Part shown: positions 55,326-63,891 of the stretch, one piece after another
Position numbering within the stretch: the first letter of the stretch is position 1
Layout: each line of letters begins with the position of its first letter
Program-made: the position numbers and the translations under genes
Notes under the pieces: model-generated
Seen by the model: the letters and a program-made list of their open reading frames with translations, nothing else
What the model was told of the DNA's origin: nothing
The model's database searches: none
Assembly (NCBI GenBank): GCA_938038445.1
Contig: CALHRZ010000004.1
Span: 82,323-146,322 of the forward strand
Direction of reading: 5' to 3'
Length of the DNA: 64,000 nucleotides
Origin: an uncultured bacterium
GTDB taxonomy: Bacteria; Verrucomicrobiota; Kiritimatiellia; CAIKKV01

Positions 55326-56575
55326 GCATGCGCCATCTTCCTCCCATCGTCGCCCTGGAGATCGGCACCGCCAAAGTGGCGGTGGCCGTTGGGGAAGTGC
55401 AGAGCGACCATTCGATTCTCATTACCGGTTTTCACCGAGAGGAGTCGAAAGGTGTCCGCAAAGGAGAGATTGTGGATGTGGAAACGGCCCAGACGTGCGT
55501 GCGCATGGCCCTGTCTGCAGCGGAGGAGAGCGCGCAGGTAGATATCGAACGCGTCTGTCTTGCCGTGTCGGGCGGCCACATCCGGAGCGATCGGCAAACG
55601 GCGTCGCTCCCGATTGTCCGGGAGGATGGTTTGATTACGGAAGAGGACGAAGAGGCGGTTCGTCAGATGGCGCAAGCCACTTCGCTGCCTTCCGACCGGG
55701 AGGTTCTCCACTGGGTCCGGCAACATTACACGATTGACGAGGAACGAAGGGTGACGCGCGCGGCCGGAATGGAAGGATCCCGCCTCTCCCTCCATATGCT
55801 CATCCTTCACGGAGACCGGAAACGGCTTCATACGCCGGCCATCCTCGTCCGAGAAATCCCTCTTGAGGTGGAGGCGCTTGCCTTTGGGGGACTTTGTTCC
55901 GCGCTGGGGGTGCTCACTGCCGAACAGAAAAAGGAGGGTGTGCTGGTCATCGATCTCGGGGCGGGCGCGACCGACTATCTGCTCTATGGCACGTCCGGGA
56001 TCGCGGATGCCGGTTCGTTGGCCGTGGGGGGGGATCATGTGACGAACGATATTGGGTATGCATTTGCGGTTTCCACTCGCCAGGCCGAGCGGTTGAAAAG
56101 GGAATACGGTTCTGCCTTGGTGGACGTGGCCAACCGAAAGCAGGCCATTCAAATTCCTGCGGAACTGGGGTTCCAGGAACGGACGATTACCCTGGGCATG
56201 TTGCAGACGGTGATCCACGAACGCATGGATGAACTATTCCGATTGCTTTTGAAGCGGATTGGCGATTATCCACGGCACGAAATTCGGGCGGGAATCGTCC
56301 TGACGGGCGGTGGGGCCAAATTGCGGCAGGCACGGGAACTGGCCGAAAAGGTATTCCGGCTGCCCTGCACCATCGGCGTTCCGACGGGATTGGACGGTCT
56401 GATGGGGCAGGTGGCGGACCCCGAGTACGCAACCGTGGCGGGGTTGATCAAATATGGGTTTCTCATGGCGCGACATCCGCCGGAAGGATTTTGGCGGCGG
56501 GTCTGGCGGCGGGTGACCTTCCTCGGCCGGACGGTCTCGGCCGGTGGACCCGAGCATGCGGAGGTGGAAGCGTAG
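55322..56575 (+). CDS. ftsA: Cell division protein FtsA
   Basis: The product has 417 residues from GTG 55322 (ATG 55328 possible). Actin-fold ATP-site motifs are present: IVALEIGTAKVAVAVGE, VLVIDLGAGATDYLLYG and AGIVLTGGGAKLRQ. The 1C subdomain region is at about 85-165. Near the end FWRRVWRRVTFLGR is a basic amphipathic helix that fits the FtsA membrane-targeting sequence, although an acidic tail of about ten residues follows it. It should tether FtsZ to the membrane; the ftsZ start is 1 nt after its stop. Confidence 0.95.
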   Translation: MSMRHLPPIVALEIGTAKVAVAVGEVQSDHSILITGFHREESKGVRKGEIVDVETAQTCVRMALSAAEESAQVDIERVCLAVSGGHIRSDRQTASLPIVREDGLITEEDEEAVRQMAQATSLPSDREVLHWVRQHYTIDEERRVTRAAGMEGSRLSLHMLILHGDRKRLHTPAILVREIPLEVEALAFGGLCSALGVLTAEQKKEGVLVIDLGAGATDYLLYGTSGIADAGSLAVGGDHVTNDIGYAFAVSTRQAERLKREYGSALVDVANRKQAIQIPAELGFQERTITLGMLQTVIHERMDELFRLLLKRIGDYPRHEIRAGIVLTGGGAKLRQARELAEKVFRLPCTIGVPTGLDGLMGQVADPEYATVAGLIKYGFLMARHPPEGFWRRVWRRVTFLGRTVSAGGPEHAEVEA

Positions 56576-56576
56576 G

Positions 56577-57746
56577 ATGAAACAGTCTCCACAACTGGCG
56601 GTGCTGGGAATTGGGCATGCCGGTTGCAAAATTGCGACTCGCCTGGCTGTCGAGTGGACGGATCATCCGACCGTCTTAGCGGTGGGGACCGACCCGGTCT
56701 CTCTTGGGCAGTGTCCGGAAGGCGTGCTTGAGAAGGTGTGGATCGGGGAATTTTTGACGGGGGGCAGCACGGGCGGCGATCCGGAGATCGGCCGTCAGGC
56801 AGCCGAACGGGAACGGCCCCGTCTTCAGAATATCTTTGCAGGTCTTGATCTCGCCTTTCTCGTGGGAGGTCTTGGCGGGGGACTTGCCACCGGCGCGTTG
56901 CCGGTATTGGCCCGTTTGGCCCGTGCAGGGGGCTGTTTGACGGTTGGCTTGGTTACCCTTCCTTTTGAATTCGAAGGCGAATACCGGCGGCGGCGCGCGG
57001 AAGCCGGCCTTCAGGCGCTGCGGGAGGCCGCCGATGTGGTGATCGCCCTTCCCAACCAGCATCTCTTCCAACTTTTTGGCCGCGAGGTTCGAGTGGCCGA
57101 GGCGTTCGAACGGGCCGACGGCATGGTCAGCCACGCGCTCTACTGCTTGTGGCGGATGATGGCACGGCCGGGAATTCTCGGCCTCGATTTTGCTGACATT
57201 CGCGCCCTCATTAAAGGGGCGGGAGGGATCGGAGCTTTCGGTTTTGGACAAGCGGAGGGCGAGAGCCGTGCGGAGGAAGCCGCCCGACGCCTGGTCCAAT
57301 GCCCGTATCTCGAAGGGGGCCGTTTGTTGCACGAGGCGGAAGCAGTACTGATCAGTGTCACGGGCGGGCCGGATATGACCCTGGCCGAAGTGGATACGGT
57401 CGGCCGTCGAATTCGGGAGGTTGTCCGCTCCGAAACCCCCCTCCTCATGGGAACCTCCGTGGATCCGGAATGGGAGGGGCGGATCGGGATCACCCTTCTG
57501 GTCGCCGAACAGTGGTCGGCCGAACCCAGCGGGCAACTTCGTTTGGGTCTGCAAGACCTTCCGAGCGGCGAGGAACCGACGCGCGCCGAACCGGAACCGG
57601 TATTCCGAACCGAGGAAGGGCAGGGTGAATTGAGCCTGGCCAATCGTGCCAGGGGGCGGGACCGGTTCAAGGATTCCGAACCCACGCTGGAGAATGGAGA
57701 AAATTTGGATATTCCAACGTTCCTCCGACGGAAAGTCCTCCTTTGA
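56577..57746 (+). CDS. ftsZ: Divergent FtsZ with degenerate GTPase loops
   Basis: The product has 389 residues, directly after ftsA, with GGAGG upstream. The overall FtsZ register is kept: VGTDPVSL for the T3 loop, GDPEIGRQAAE, TLPFEFEG, LPNQHLF, and the C-terminal FtsA-binding peptide LDIPTFLRRK. But the GTP-binding signature GGGTGTG reads GGGLATG (100-106), the N-terminal glycine loop GxGGGGGN reads GIGHAGCK (11-18), and the T7 loop NLDFAD reads GLDFAD (202-207; both Asp kept). It may bind or hydrolyse GTP weakly, or be an FtsZ variant assisting another. No second ftsZ is in the window. Confidence 0.85.
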   Translation: MKQSPQLAVLGIGHAGCKIATRLAVEWTDHPTVLAVGTDPVSLGQCPEGVLEKVWIGEFLTGGSTGGDPEIGRQAAERERPRLQNIFAGLDLAFLVGGLGGGLATGALPVLARLARAGGCLTVGLVTLPFEFEGEYRRRRAEAGLQALREAADVVIALPNQHLFQLFGREVRVAEAFERADGMVSHALYCLWRMMARPGILGLDFADIRALIKGAGGIGAFGFGQAEGESRAEEAARRLVQCPYLEGGRLLHEAEAVLISVTGGPDMTLAEVDTVGRRIREVVRSETPLLMGTSVDPEWEGRIGITLLVAEQWSAEPSGQLRLGLQDLPSGEEPTRAEPEPVFRTEEGQGELSLANRARGRDRFKDSEPTLENGENLDIPTFLRRKVLL

Positions 57747-58219
57747 AGACTCTTGCGGTTCAGTTCATCAAGTACGCGATCTCAGGCGTCATTGCTACGG
57801 GGGTCCACCTCGTCGTGTTTTATGGAATTACGGCAGGGCTGTGGCCTGCCTTGACGTCCAACGATCCGGCCTATCCCGTTCTTCGCTGGTTGGGAGGCCG
57901 GGCCGCGCCGTCAGCGTTGACGGACGGCGAGCGGGCTGTTCGGGCGCTTGCGGCGAACGGCGTGGGATTTGTGATCTCCAACTTTGCTGCCTATCTTCTG
58001 AACATTTGGTGGGTGTTTACGCGCGGACGCCATCGCTGGTGGGTCGAGATCGGTCTTTTTTATGCGGTGGCCGGGGTCAGTCTCCTCGCGGGAAGCGCGC
58101 TTCAGACGTGGCTGATCGCCCACGCGGGCGTGAGCACTTCTACGGCTTTCGGCGCCAACGTGGTCGTTTCGCTTGTCTTGAACTACGGAATGCGAAAGTT
58201 TGTGATTTTCAAGGGCTGA
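57743..58219 (+). CDS. GtrA-like four-helix membrane protein
   Basis: The product has 158 residues. The TTG start overlaps the ftsZ stop (TTGA). Four hydrophobic segments (about 7-30, 72-92, 99-119, 128-148) and the motifs FIKYAISGVIATGVHLVVFY and NYGMRKFVIF mark the GtrA family, whose members help move lipid-linked sugars across the membrane. A polar loop of about 40 residues between helices 1 and 2 is longer than in most GtrA proteins. The overlap with ftsZ suggests co-expression with division and cell-wall genes. Its 3' end overlaps the convergent XRE gene by 11 bp. Confidence 0.8.
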   Translation: MKTLAVQFIKYAISGVIATGVHLVVFYGITAGLWPALTSNDPAYPVLRWLGGRAAPSALTDGERAVRALAANGVGFVISNFAAYLLNIWWVFTRGRHRWWVEIGLFYAVAGVSLLAGSALQTWLIAHAGVSTSTAFGANVVVSLVLNYGMRKFVIFKG

Positions 58220-58535
58220 CCTTTTTCTCGGCGCGTCCGTGACGGGTCGATCGGTAGGAGGCGCGCGGTTCTGCCGCCCGAAGAAGTTCAGCGATTTTTC
58301 CCGTTTCGTTCAGGAGACGATTCAGTCCTTCATGAGGGTCGGCTTGAAGCGCTTGGCAGAGCCGGAGGTATTCGACCACGTCGAGCCGGCGTTCTCCGAT
58401 CTCGATTTTGCCGACCCAGGAATGGGGAAGTCCGAGACGGGCGCCGACTTCCCGCATGGTCAGCCCCTTTTCCCGCCGGACGGCACGGAGCCACTTCAGG
58501 AGGCGCTGATATTCCGGAGAATAGATCGTTTTCAT
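58209..58535 (-). CDS. XRE-family helix-turn-helix protein
   Basis: The product has 108 residues from ATG 58535 (the frame is open 39 codons further, through the AT-rich promoter stretch). The helix-turn-helix is LLKWLRAVRREKGLTMREVG-ARLGLPHSWVGKIEIGERRLDV (about 10-55), the Cro/C1 type with the usual S-W-V-G-K-I-E recognition region. The C-terminal half (about 60-108) is helical and charged and may dimerise. It may regulate itself through the TTAC-N4-GTAA site upstream; other targets are unknown. Confidence 0.85.
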   Translation of the reverse strand: MKTIYSPEYQRLLKWLRAVRREKGLTMREVGARLGLPHSWVGKIEIGERRLDVVEYLRLCQALQADPHEGLNRLLNETGKIAELLRAAEPRASYRSTRHGRAEKKVSP

Positions 58536-58566
58536 TTCCGGTCCCTGGCTCCCAAAAAAACTTACT

Positions 58567-58578
58567 TTACCGATGTAA
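58567..58578. promoter_or_regulatory. TTAC-N4-GTAA inverted repeat upstream of the XRE gene
   Basis: A perfect 4+4 inverted repeat lies 31 nt before the ATG. A weak promoter-like pair (TTGGGT, 18 bp, TAAAGT on the - strand) overlaps it, which is where an autorepressor site would be expected. Confidence 0.35.
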
Positions 58579-58729
58579 GGAGCGATTACCCAAAACGGGG
58601 ACAACATTCCGGAATACGCTGCCGGATCAACACACGAAAAGGAAGGAACCACGCCTTTTCTGGCTTCTCCGATCCGGATCGCACGCCTGTGCGAAAACTG
58701 GACAGACCCGACGACGATCGCCTATCCTG

Positions 58730-60601
58730 ATGGCCGTTATGAAAACCGGTGTTTTGGTCAAATTGGGCGAAGAGAAGCTCCCTTTTTGGCCTTTGCTCAA
58801 ACCGAAAATTCGAATCGGTCGCGGGCCGGAAAACGACATGGTTCTTGCCCATCCCAGCGTGTCGCGTCTCCATGCGGAAATCGAGCGGACGGCAGATGGG
58901 AATTGGCAACTCGCCGATTTGGACAGTCGCAACGGCACCCGCGTCAACGGTGTTGCGGTCGCGCGCCGGCGTCTGCGGGAGGGGGACCTTGTTTCGTTTG
59001 GGGATGTGACGCTGCGGTTTACGCTGATCGAGGGTGAATACGGAGGGGCTCCGAAAGAGGAAGGAGGGAAGCGGGTCAACGACTACCGACCGACAATGAC
59101 CGCCGTAGGGGGGAGCGATCCGATGGCCTTGGCCTGGCCGGGTCTGCAAGGGTGGCAGATGGTTCGGACCCTTCTCGAAGGCGGGGTGCGTCTGCCCGCG
59201 GAATATGCGGCGGCGGTGTTGGACGACCTATGCGGTTGGCGGGATGTGAGGGGGGCGGGCATCGGCCTTCGGGAGGGTGGGGAGGACCGATGGTATTGGG
59301 TCTGGAGCGCGCGTGCCCCCGCGCCGTTCCGGCGGCGAGCGGAAGAGGCGGTGGCCCGCGACCAGGTTCGGGAACGGCATTCTCCTTATTCGGCGGAAAA
59401 CAGGAACGCGGTTTCGGCCGATCCGGACTTTCTTCAGTTGCCGATTGCCAGCAAGGAGCGGTTCTTCGGTTTTCTCATTTTGCAGGCGGAATATGGTTTT
59501 TCGACTCCACTGGCGGCGGCATTTCAGGCGGCTGCGGATGCCTTGGGCTGTATGCTGGCCTTTTCGGTGGGGTATCAATCCTCGCGGGGTGCGCCGGCGC
59601 TCCTGGGCCGCGGAGCGCGCGAGGAGAGCGGAATCCAGTCGCCCGCGGTGGTGGGAAGAAGTCCGGCCCTGCAACAGGCGCTTCGGTTGGCGCGAAAGGC
59701 CGCCGTTTCGGATGCGACCGTCCTGATCCGCGGGGAAACCGGAACGGGCAAGGAAGTTTTTGCCCGGCTGATCGCCGCGGAAAGCCGTCGTAACCGTTGC
59801 CCTTTCCTTCCCGTTCATTGCAGCGCGATTGACGAGACCCTTCTCGGCAGTACCCTTTTCGGCCATGAAAAAGGGGCCTTTACCGGAGCGATCGGAATGA
59901 AACGAGGCGTCTTTGAAGACGCCGATGGGGGAACCGTCTTTCTCGACGAGATTGGAGAATTGACCTTGGGGATGCAGGTCAAGCTCCTGCGGGTTCTTCA
60001 GGAAGGGGAATTTATACGACTCGGGGGAAACCGGCCCATTCGAGTCGATGTGCGCATTTTGGCCGCAACGAATCGAAGCTTGGAACGGGCGGTGGAGGAA
60101 GGAACCTTCCGGGAAGATCTCTTCTACCGTCTCAACGTTGTGCCCCTTGTGCTGCCGCCCCTGCGGGATCGGCGGGAAGACCTCCCCGATCTTATTCGTC
60201 ACTTTCTGGTCGAACTTTCGGAAGAGATGGGGCGTCCAGTTCCGACAGTGGAAAATACGGCCTTGACGCGGCTTCAGGAGTATGCCTGGCCCGGAAATAT
60301 TCGGGAACTTCGCAATGTATTGGAAAGGGCGCTGGTATTTTCAGAAAACGGTCGGATTACGGAGGAAGACCTGCCGCCCGAACTGACGATTCGTCTGCCG
60401 TCGGGTGGGGGGCTCCAGGGGGCCTTGGCGGAAACGGAACGCGACACCATTCTCCGCATTCTGCGGGAATGCGGCGGGAACAAACGCCTGGCTGCCCAGC
60501 GTCTTGGGATCAGCCGAAGCACGTTGTATGAACGACTCCGGGAATGGACGGAACGGGCGGAGCCGTCAGGCCAGACGGGAATGCCTAGTGGATTTCGATG
60601 A
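58730..60601 (+). CDS. Sigma-54-dependent activator with N-terminal FHA domain
   Basis: The product has 623 residues. The FHA domain (about 27-98) shows RIGRGPENDMVLAHPSVSRLHAEI and LADLDSRNGTRVNG, the phosphothreonine-binding loops. A central region (about 140-285) may be GAF-like. The AAA+ domain has Walker A GETGTGKE (335-342), the sigma-54 contact loop GAFTGA (382-387), FLDEIGELTL (Walker B) and the R-finger region FREDLFYRLNV. The C-terminal Fis-type helix-turn-helix is KRLAAQRLGISRSTLYERL. It activates sigma-54 promoters, probably in response to Ser/Thr phosphorylation. ATG 58730 or 58739. Its end overlaps the convergent rubrerythrin gene by 17 bp. Confidence 0.95.
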   Translation: MAVMKTGVLVKLGEEKLPFWPLLKPKIRIGRGPENDMVLAHPSVSRLHAEIERTADGNWQLADLDSRNGTRVNGVAVARRRLREGDLVSFGDVTLRFTLIEGEYGGAPKEEGGKRVNDYRPTMTAVGGSDPMALAWPGLQGWQMVRTLLEGGVRLPAEYAAAVLDDLCGWRDVRGAGIGLREGGEDRWYWVWSARAPAPFRRRAEEAVARDQVRERHSPYSAENRNAVSADPDFLQLPIASKERFFGFLILQAEYGFSTPLAAAFQAAADALGCMLAFSVGYQSSRGAPALLGRGAREESGIQSPAVVGRSPALQQALRLARKAAVSDATVLIRGETGTGKEVFARLIAAESRRNRCPFLPVHCSAIDETLLGSTLFGHEKGAFTGAIGMKRGVFEDADGGTVFLDEIGELTLGMQVKLLRVLQEGEFIRLGGNRPIRVDVRILAATNRSLERAVEEGTFREDLFYRLNVVPLVLPPLRDRREDLPDLIRHFLVELSEEMGRPVPTVENTALTRLQEYAWPGNIRELRNVLERALVFSENGRITEEDLPPELTIRLPSGGGLQGALAETERDTILRILRECGGNKRLAAQRLGISRSTLYERLREWTERAEPSGQTGMPSGFR

Positions 60602-61085
60602 ACCGGGAGCCTGGAACTCCGCACACCGTGCATCGGTCGGGCACGGCTCCCACTTCCGTGTTTCCGCAGACAGGGCAAATGTAAATTCGCGCGGCGGGCA
60701 GGTCTTTTCCGTCCTTGAGCGCTTCCGCGGCTTGGGTGTACAAACGATGATGAACTTTCTCAACGGCCAACGCGTATTCGAACGAGCGGGCGGCGTCTTT
60801 ATTTCCCTCCTTGCGCGCTTCTTCAAGAAATTGGGGGTACATATTGGCGAACTCATAGTGTTCGCCCTCGATGGCCGCCTGCACGTTGCGGGCCGTATCG
60901 CCGACACCGTTCATGACCCGAAGATGGGCGTGGGCGTGGACCGTTTCCGCTTCCGCTGCGGCGCGGAATAGTTTCGCAATCTGAGGTTTCCCTTCTGCTT
61001 CGGCTTTCTGAGCAAAGGCGAGATATTTTCGATTGGCTTGGCTTTCGCCCGCGAAGGCGGCTTTCAAGTTTTCCATCGTCGACAT
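60585..61085 (-). CDS. rbr: Rubrerythrin
   Basis: The product has 166 residues; ATG follows AAGGAG. The ferritin-like four-helix diiron domain has AFAGESQANRKY, AAEAETVHAHAH, EGEHYEFANMYPQF and ALAVEKVHHRLY, giving the Glu/His ligands. The C-terminal rubredoxin domain has CPVCGNTEVG and RCTVCGVPG (Cys-x2-Cys pairs). It reduces hydrogen peroxide to water in the cytoplasm of anaerobic or microaerophilic bacteria. Own ribosome site and 52-nt gap from the methyltransferase gene upstream of it on other transcripts. Confidence 0.97.
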   Translation of the reverse strand: MSTMENLKAAFAGESQANRKYLAFAQKAEAEGKPQIAKLFRAAAEAETVHAHAHLRVMNGVGDTARNVQAAIEGEHYEFANMYPQFLEEARKEGNKDAARSFEYALAVEKVHHRLYTQAAEALKDGKDLPAARIYICPVCGNTEVGAVPDRCTVCGVPGSRFIEIH

Positions 61086-61137
61086 GGGGGCTCCTTTTTT
61101 TTGTTCCGAATAATTCTTAAAGAACGGAAACGAGTTG

Positions 61138-62982
61138 TCAAGCGGCGATTAATGCCCGCACCCCGCGGATCACGTGGGCGGCATCGGCAGCGCCGGAGCG
61201 CGCAAAGGGGACGATGAGATAGAGGCCGCGTCCCTCCCGCGCGATGCATTCCGCAAGACGCCGGGCCTGGTCCAGTCCGTGCCGCCGTTGATCCTCTCGG
61301 TCGGGATATCGTTCGAACGCGGCGGCCACCGACTCGGGGACGCGAATGCCCGGAATCTTTCCTCCGGCCAAGGTTTCGGCTGACCGGCGGCTCAACAACG
61401 GCAGGAGGCCGGGAAAGAGGCGAAGTCCGAGCGGCTCTACACGGTCCTGCAATCGACGCCACGCGTCCTCTTCAAACACGGGCTGAGAGAATACGAATTC
61501 GGCTCCCGCGTCCTTTTTTTTCTTCAACCATTCGAGATGAGCGGGTTCCGTTCCTCCGACGGCGCATCCCGCGCAGAAGTCGAGCGGCTCGTCCAAGGTC
61601 TCTCCGCTGAGGGTTCGTCCCTCGCGCAGCGTCCGGAGGAGACGGAGCAGTTCGACGGAACTTTTCAGATCGGCAACCCGCCGTGCGAGTCCGCCCAGAG
61701 ACCCCAAGCTGGGCGAATCGCCGGTTACGGCCAGCAGCCCCCGAAGGCCGAGATCCCACCATCCGAGGAGAACGGAATGGGCTTCGAGGAGGTTGGCATG
61801 GACGACGGCGCGATGGGGAATGGCGGGTCGGCCAAGCTGTTCCTGGAGTCGGGCCGCCACCACGCCGGCGTCACGGCCGACGCTGGCGCCGGGTTTGTCG
61901 GGGACATCGAAGAAGTCGGCGCCTGCTTCGGCCATCCGGCGGGCCTCTTCCACGATCGTGCCCAGCGAGCGGGTGCGGTCGGCCCGGATTTCGACGCTGA
62001 TGAGAAAGCGGTCTGACAGAATTCGGTCGCGGATGAGGTGGGGTGGGGGTGTGGAGGAGGGGGCGGGGGGGGGCGCGGCCGAGGGAGACTGCTGAACGGC
62101 CAAGGAGGGGGGCGGACGCCGGACGGGCCGGCCGCGGAGTGCTTGCGCCAGGGCCGCAATATGCGCGGGGGTGGTTCCGCAGCATCCGCCGACGAGGGAG
62201 GCGCCGGCCTCCACAAGCCGCTCGGCCCAGACGACGAAGGCGGCCGGATCGAGTTCGTACCGGACGAGACCGCGGACGAGTTCGGGCATTCCGGCATTGG
62301 GGGCAACGGTGATGGGGCGTGAAGTTCGGCCGGCCAAACGCCGGATCATCTCCAGCGCCTCGCGGGGATGGCAGCAGTTTACGCCGAGGGTGGCAACCCG
62401 GTACTGGAGGGCGAGTGTGCAGAGGGAATCGAACCGCGCGAGCCCTGAGGGGCCCCACCCGACGCGGCCGATCTGAAAAACGACTGGCAATCCGGTGGCC
62501 GTGGCTTCCGCCAGGGCGGCTTCCGCTTCTCGGGGTTCGCGAAAGGTCTCGAGTAGAAGGGCATCGGCGGCGCGAAGCGCTTGGCATTGGACGGCGTATG
62601 CGGCGCGCAACTGATCGGAGGAAAAGTCATCGAGCCGGAGCCCGAGGTCCAGCGGGCCGATGGAAGCCCAGACCGGAATGGCCATTCCGGCCGCTGCGCG
62701 TGCCAGTGCGACGCCTGTTGTATTGATGATCGCCGTCTGGTCCGCCAGCCCGGCGTCCTGGAGCGCAATGGGATTGGCCGCGAATGTATTGGTGATAAGG
62801 ATGTCGGCGCCGGCATCCCGGTAGTCGGCATGGAGGCGGCGGACGACCTCGGGTTCGGTGAGATTGAGCCCTTCGACCGCTGGAAGGGAAGCGCGATGTT
62901 CCTGCCGGAGCACGGTTCCCAATGCCCCGCTTCCAATCCGAACCGTGGACTCCTGGAGTTCGGGCGCGAGAGAGGGAGCCAT
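61138..62982 (-). CDS. Bifunctional homocysteine S-methyltransferase / methylenetetrahydrofolate reductase
   Basis: The product has 614 residues; ATG 62982 follows AAAGGATT. The N-terminal part (about 1-295) is a zinc-dependent homocysteine methyltransferase barrel: GALGTVLRQ, ILITNTFAANP, LGVNCCHP and VGGCCGTTPAHI, holding the Zn cysteines. A Pro-rich linker leads to the C-terminal MetF-like barrel (about 325-610: FLISVEIRADRTRS, DVPDKPGASVG, GLLAVTGDSPSLG, EFVFSQPVFEED). This is the YitJ-type layout, joining methyl-group supply from folate to methionine formation. No SAM or cobalamin riboswitch was recognised in the 240-nt leader. Confidence 0.93.
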   Translation of the reverse strand: MAPSLAPELQESTVRIGSGALGTVLRQEHRASLPAVEGLNLTEPEVVRRLHADYRDAGADILITNTFAANPIALQDAGLADQTAIINTTGVALARAAAGMAIPVWASIGPLDLGLRLDDFSSDQLRAAYAVQCQALRAADALLLETFREPREAEAALAEATATGLPVVFQIGRVGWGPSGLARFDSLCTLALQYRVATLGVNCCHPREALEMIRRLAGRTSRPITVAPNAGMPELVRGLVRYELDPAAFVVWAERLVEAGASLVGGCCGTTPAHIAALAQALRGRPVRRPPPSLAVQQSPSAAPPPAPSSTPPPHLIRDRILSDRFLISVEIRADRTRSLGTIVEEARRMAEAGADFFDVPDKPGASVGRDAGVVAARLQEQLGRPAIPHRAVVHANLLEAHSVLLGWWDLGLRGLLAVTGDSPSLGSLGGLARRVADLKSSVELLRLLRTLREGRTLSGETLDEPLDFCAGCAVGGTEPAHLEWLKKKKDAGAEFVFSQPVFEEDAWRRLQDRVEPLGLRLFPGLLPLLSRRSAETLAGGKIPGIRVPESVAAAFERYPDREDQRRHGLDQARRLAECIAREGRGLYLIVPFARSGAADAAHVIRGVRALIAA

Positions 62983-63225
62983 ATGGGTCGAATCCTTTCG
63001 TAATAGAAGAAGATACGGTGCAGATCAGATACACGTTCTGTCAAGGGCATTTCCTTGCGGCGGCCAGCGGGTCTGGACCTCCTGCGAGGAGGATCCCATG
63101 GGACATACCGCCCCAGAAACCCGGGCGTTCGCCGGAGCGCGCCTTCAACCGTCCGATCTCCCTAACGGCGGCGATGCGCTCGGATCGCCGATAGGCCACG
63201 AGCCTGTTGACTGTAGTTCTGCCGG

Positions 63226-63891
63226 CTACCGAACCACCATGACCGATCCCCTCCGAGGCGTCAGCGTCTCGGATTGGGCCATCTCACAACGGTCCCAACC
63301 GTCATAGGACCCGCCCGGCCAGGTGACTCTCACTGTCAGCGTGTACTGATCATAACGATCTCTCATCCCGTCGCCCGTATAATCCAGCTCCAGCCGTTGA
63401 ATACTTTCACGGCATAAAGCAAGATCCACCAGTTTTAGTCCCGAAACCGTCAAGGTATCGCCCCCCGCAAAATCTTCCGTTACCGGAATGGCCAGCGTAC
63501 GGCCGTCGTTCGAAAATGTTGCCGTTCCGACTTTGCCGGTGGCGTTTCCACCGAAGGTAACGCTCACGGTGGGATCAAACCGCAACGCGAAGGCGGCCGG
63601 AACCATCACGTGCATGGTAATGCCGTTGGAGATCAGTCCGATCGGATCCTCTTCCACCGTGATCGTCAGCGTGGCCAAGGCCGGATTTGTTTCCGTCCAG
63701 GCGAACGTCTGGTTGGTTCCGGAGGAAAAGACGACGAACGTTCCCCCCAGGCCAGCCCATTTCGTCATAATGGAACTGTCCCAGCCGTCATAGGAGCCGC
63801 CGCAGAACCGCACGTCCCCTGGATTGGCCCGGACCGTTGCGGCGAGCGCAACGAAAAGGACTTCCGTTATCAAGCCTCTTTTGTTCATCAT
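63226..63891 (-). CDS. Secreted protein with repeated GGSYDGWD motif
   Basis: The product has 221 residues; the start is ATG 63891 behind AGGAG, although the frame is open further up. A signal peptide (VLFVALAATVRANPG) is followed directly by CGGSYDGWDSSIMTKWAG. The middle is an Ig-like beta-sandwich (TLTITVEEDPIGLISNGITMHV, VSVTFGGNATGKVGTATFSN, DTLTVSGLKLVD). Near the C-terminus WPGGSYDGWDRCEM repeats the first motif and then ends within 20 residues, as if a second copy of a repeat were cut short. It could be a surface or fibre protein; function unknown. The gene runs toward the methyltransferase gene, with a 243-bp gap holding a GC-rich stem (CCTCCT/AGGAGG). Confidence 0.7.
   Translation of the reverse strand: MMNKRGLITEVLFVALAATVRANPGDVRFCGGSYDGWDSSIMTKWAGLGGTFVVFSSGTNQTFAWTETNPALATLTITVEEDPIGLISNGITMHVMVPAAFALRFDPTVSVTFGGNATGKVGTATFSNDGRTLAIPVTEDFAGGDTLTVSGLKLVDLALCRESIQRLELDYTGDGMRDRYDQYTLTVRVTWPGGSYDGWDRCEMAQSETLTPRRGSVMVVR

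Noticed and set aside
62983..63225. SAM, SAH or cobalamin riboswitch upstream of the methionine-related gene
   Set aside because: No matching conserved core was recognised; only a CCTCCT/AGGAGG stem and a lone TTGACA without a -10 were found.
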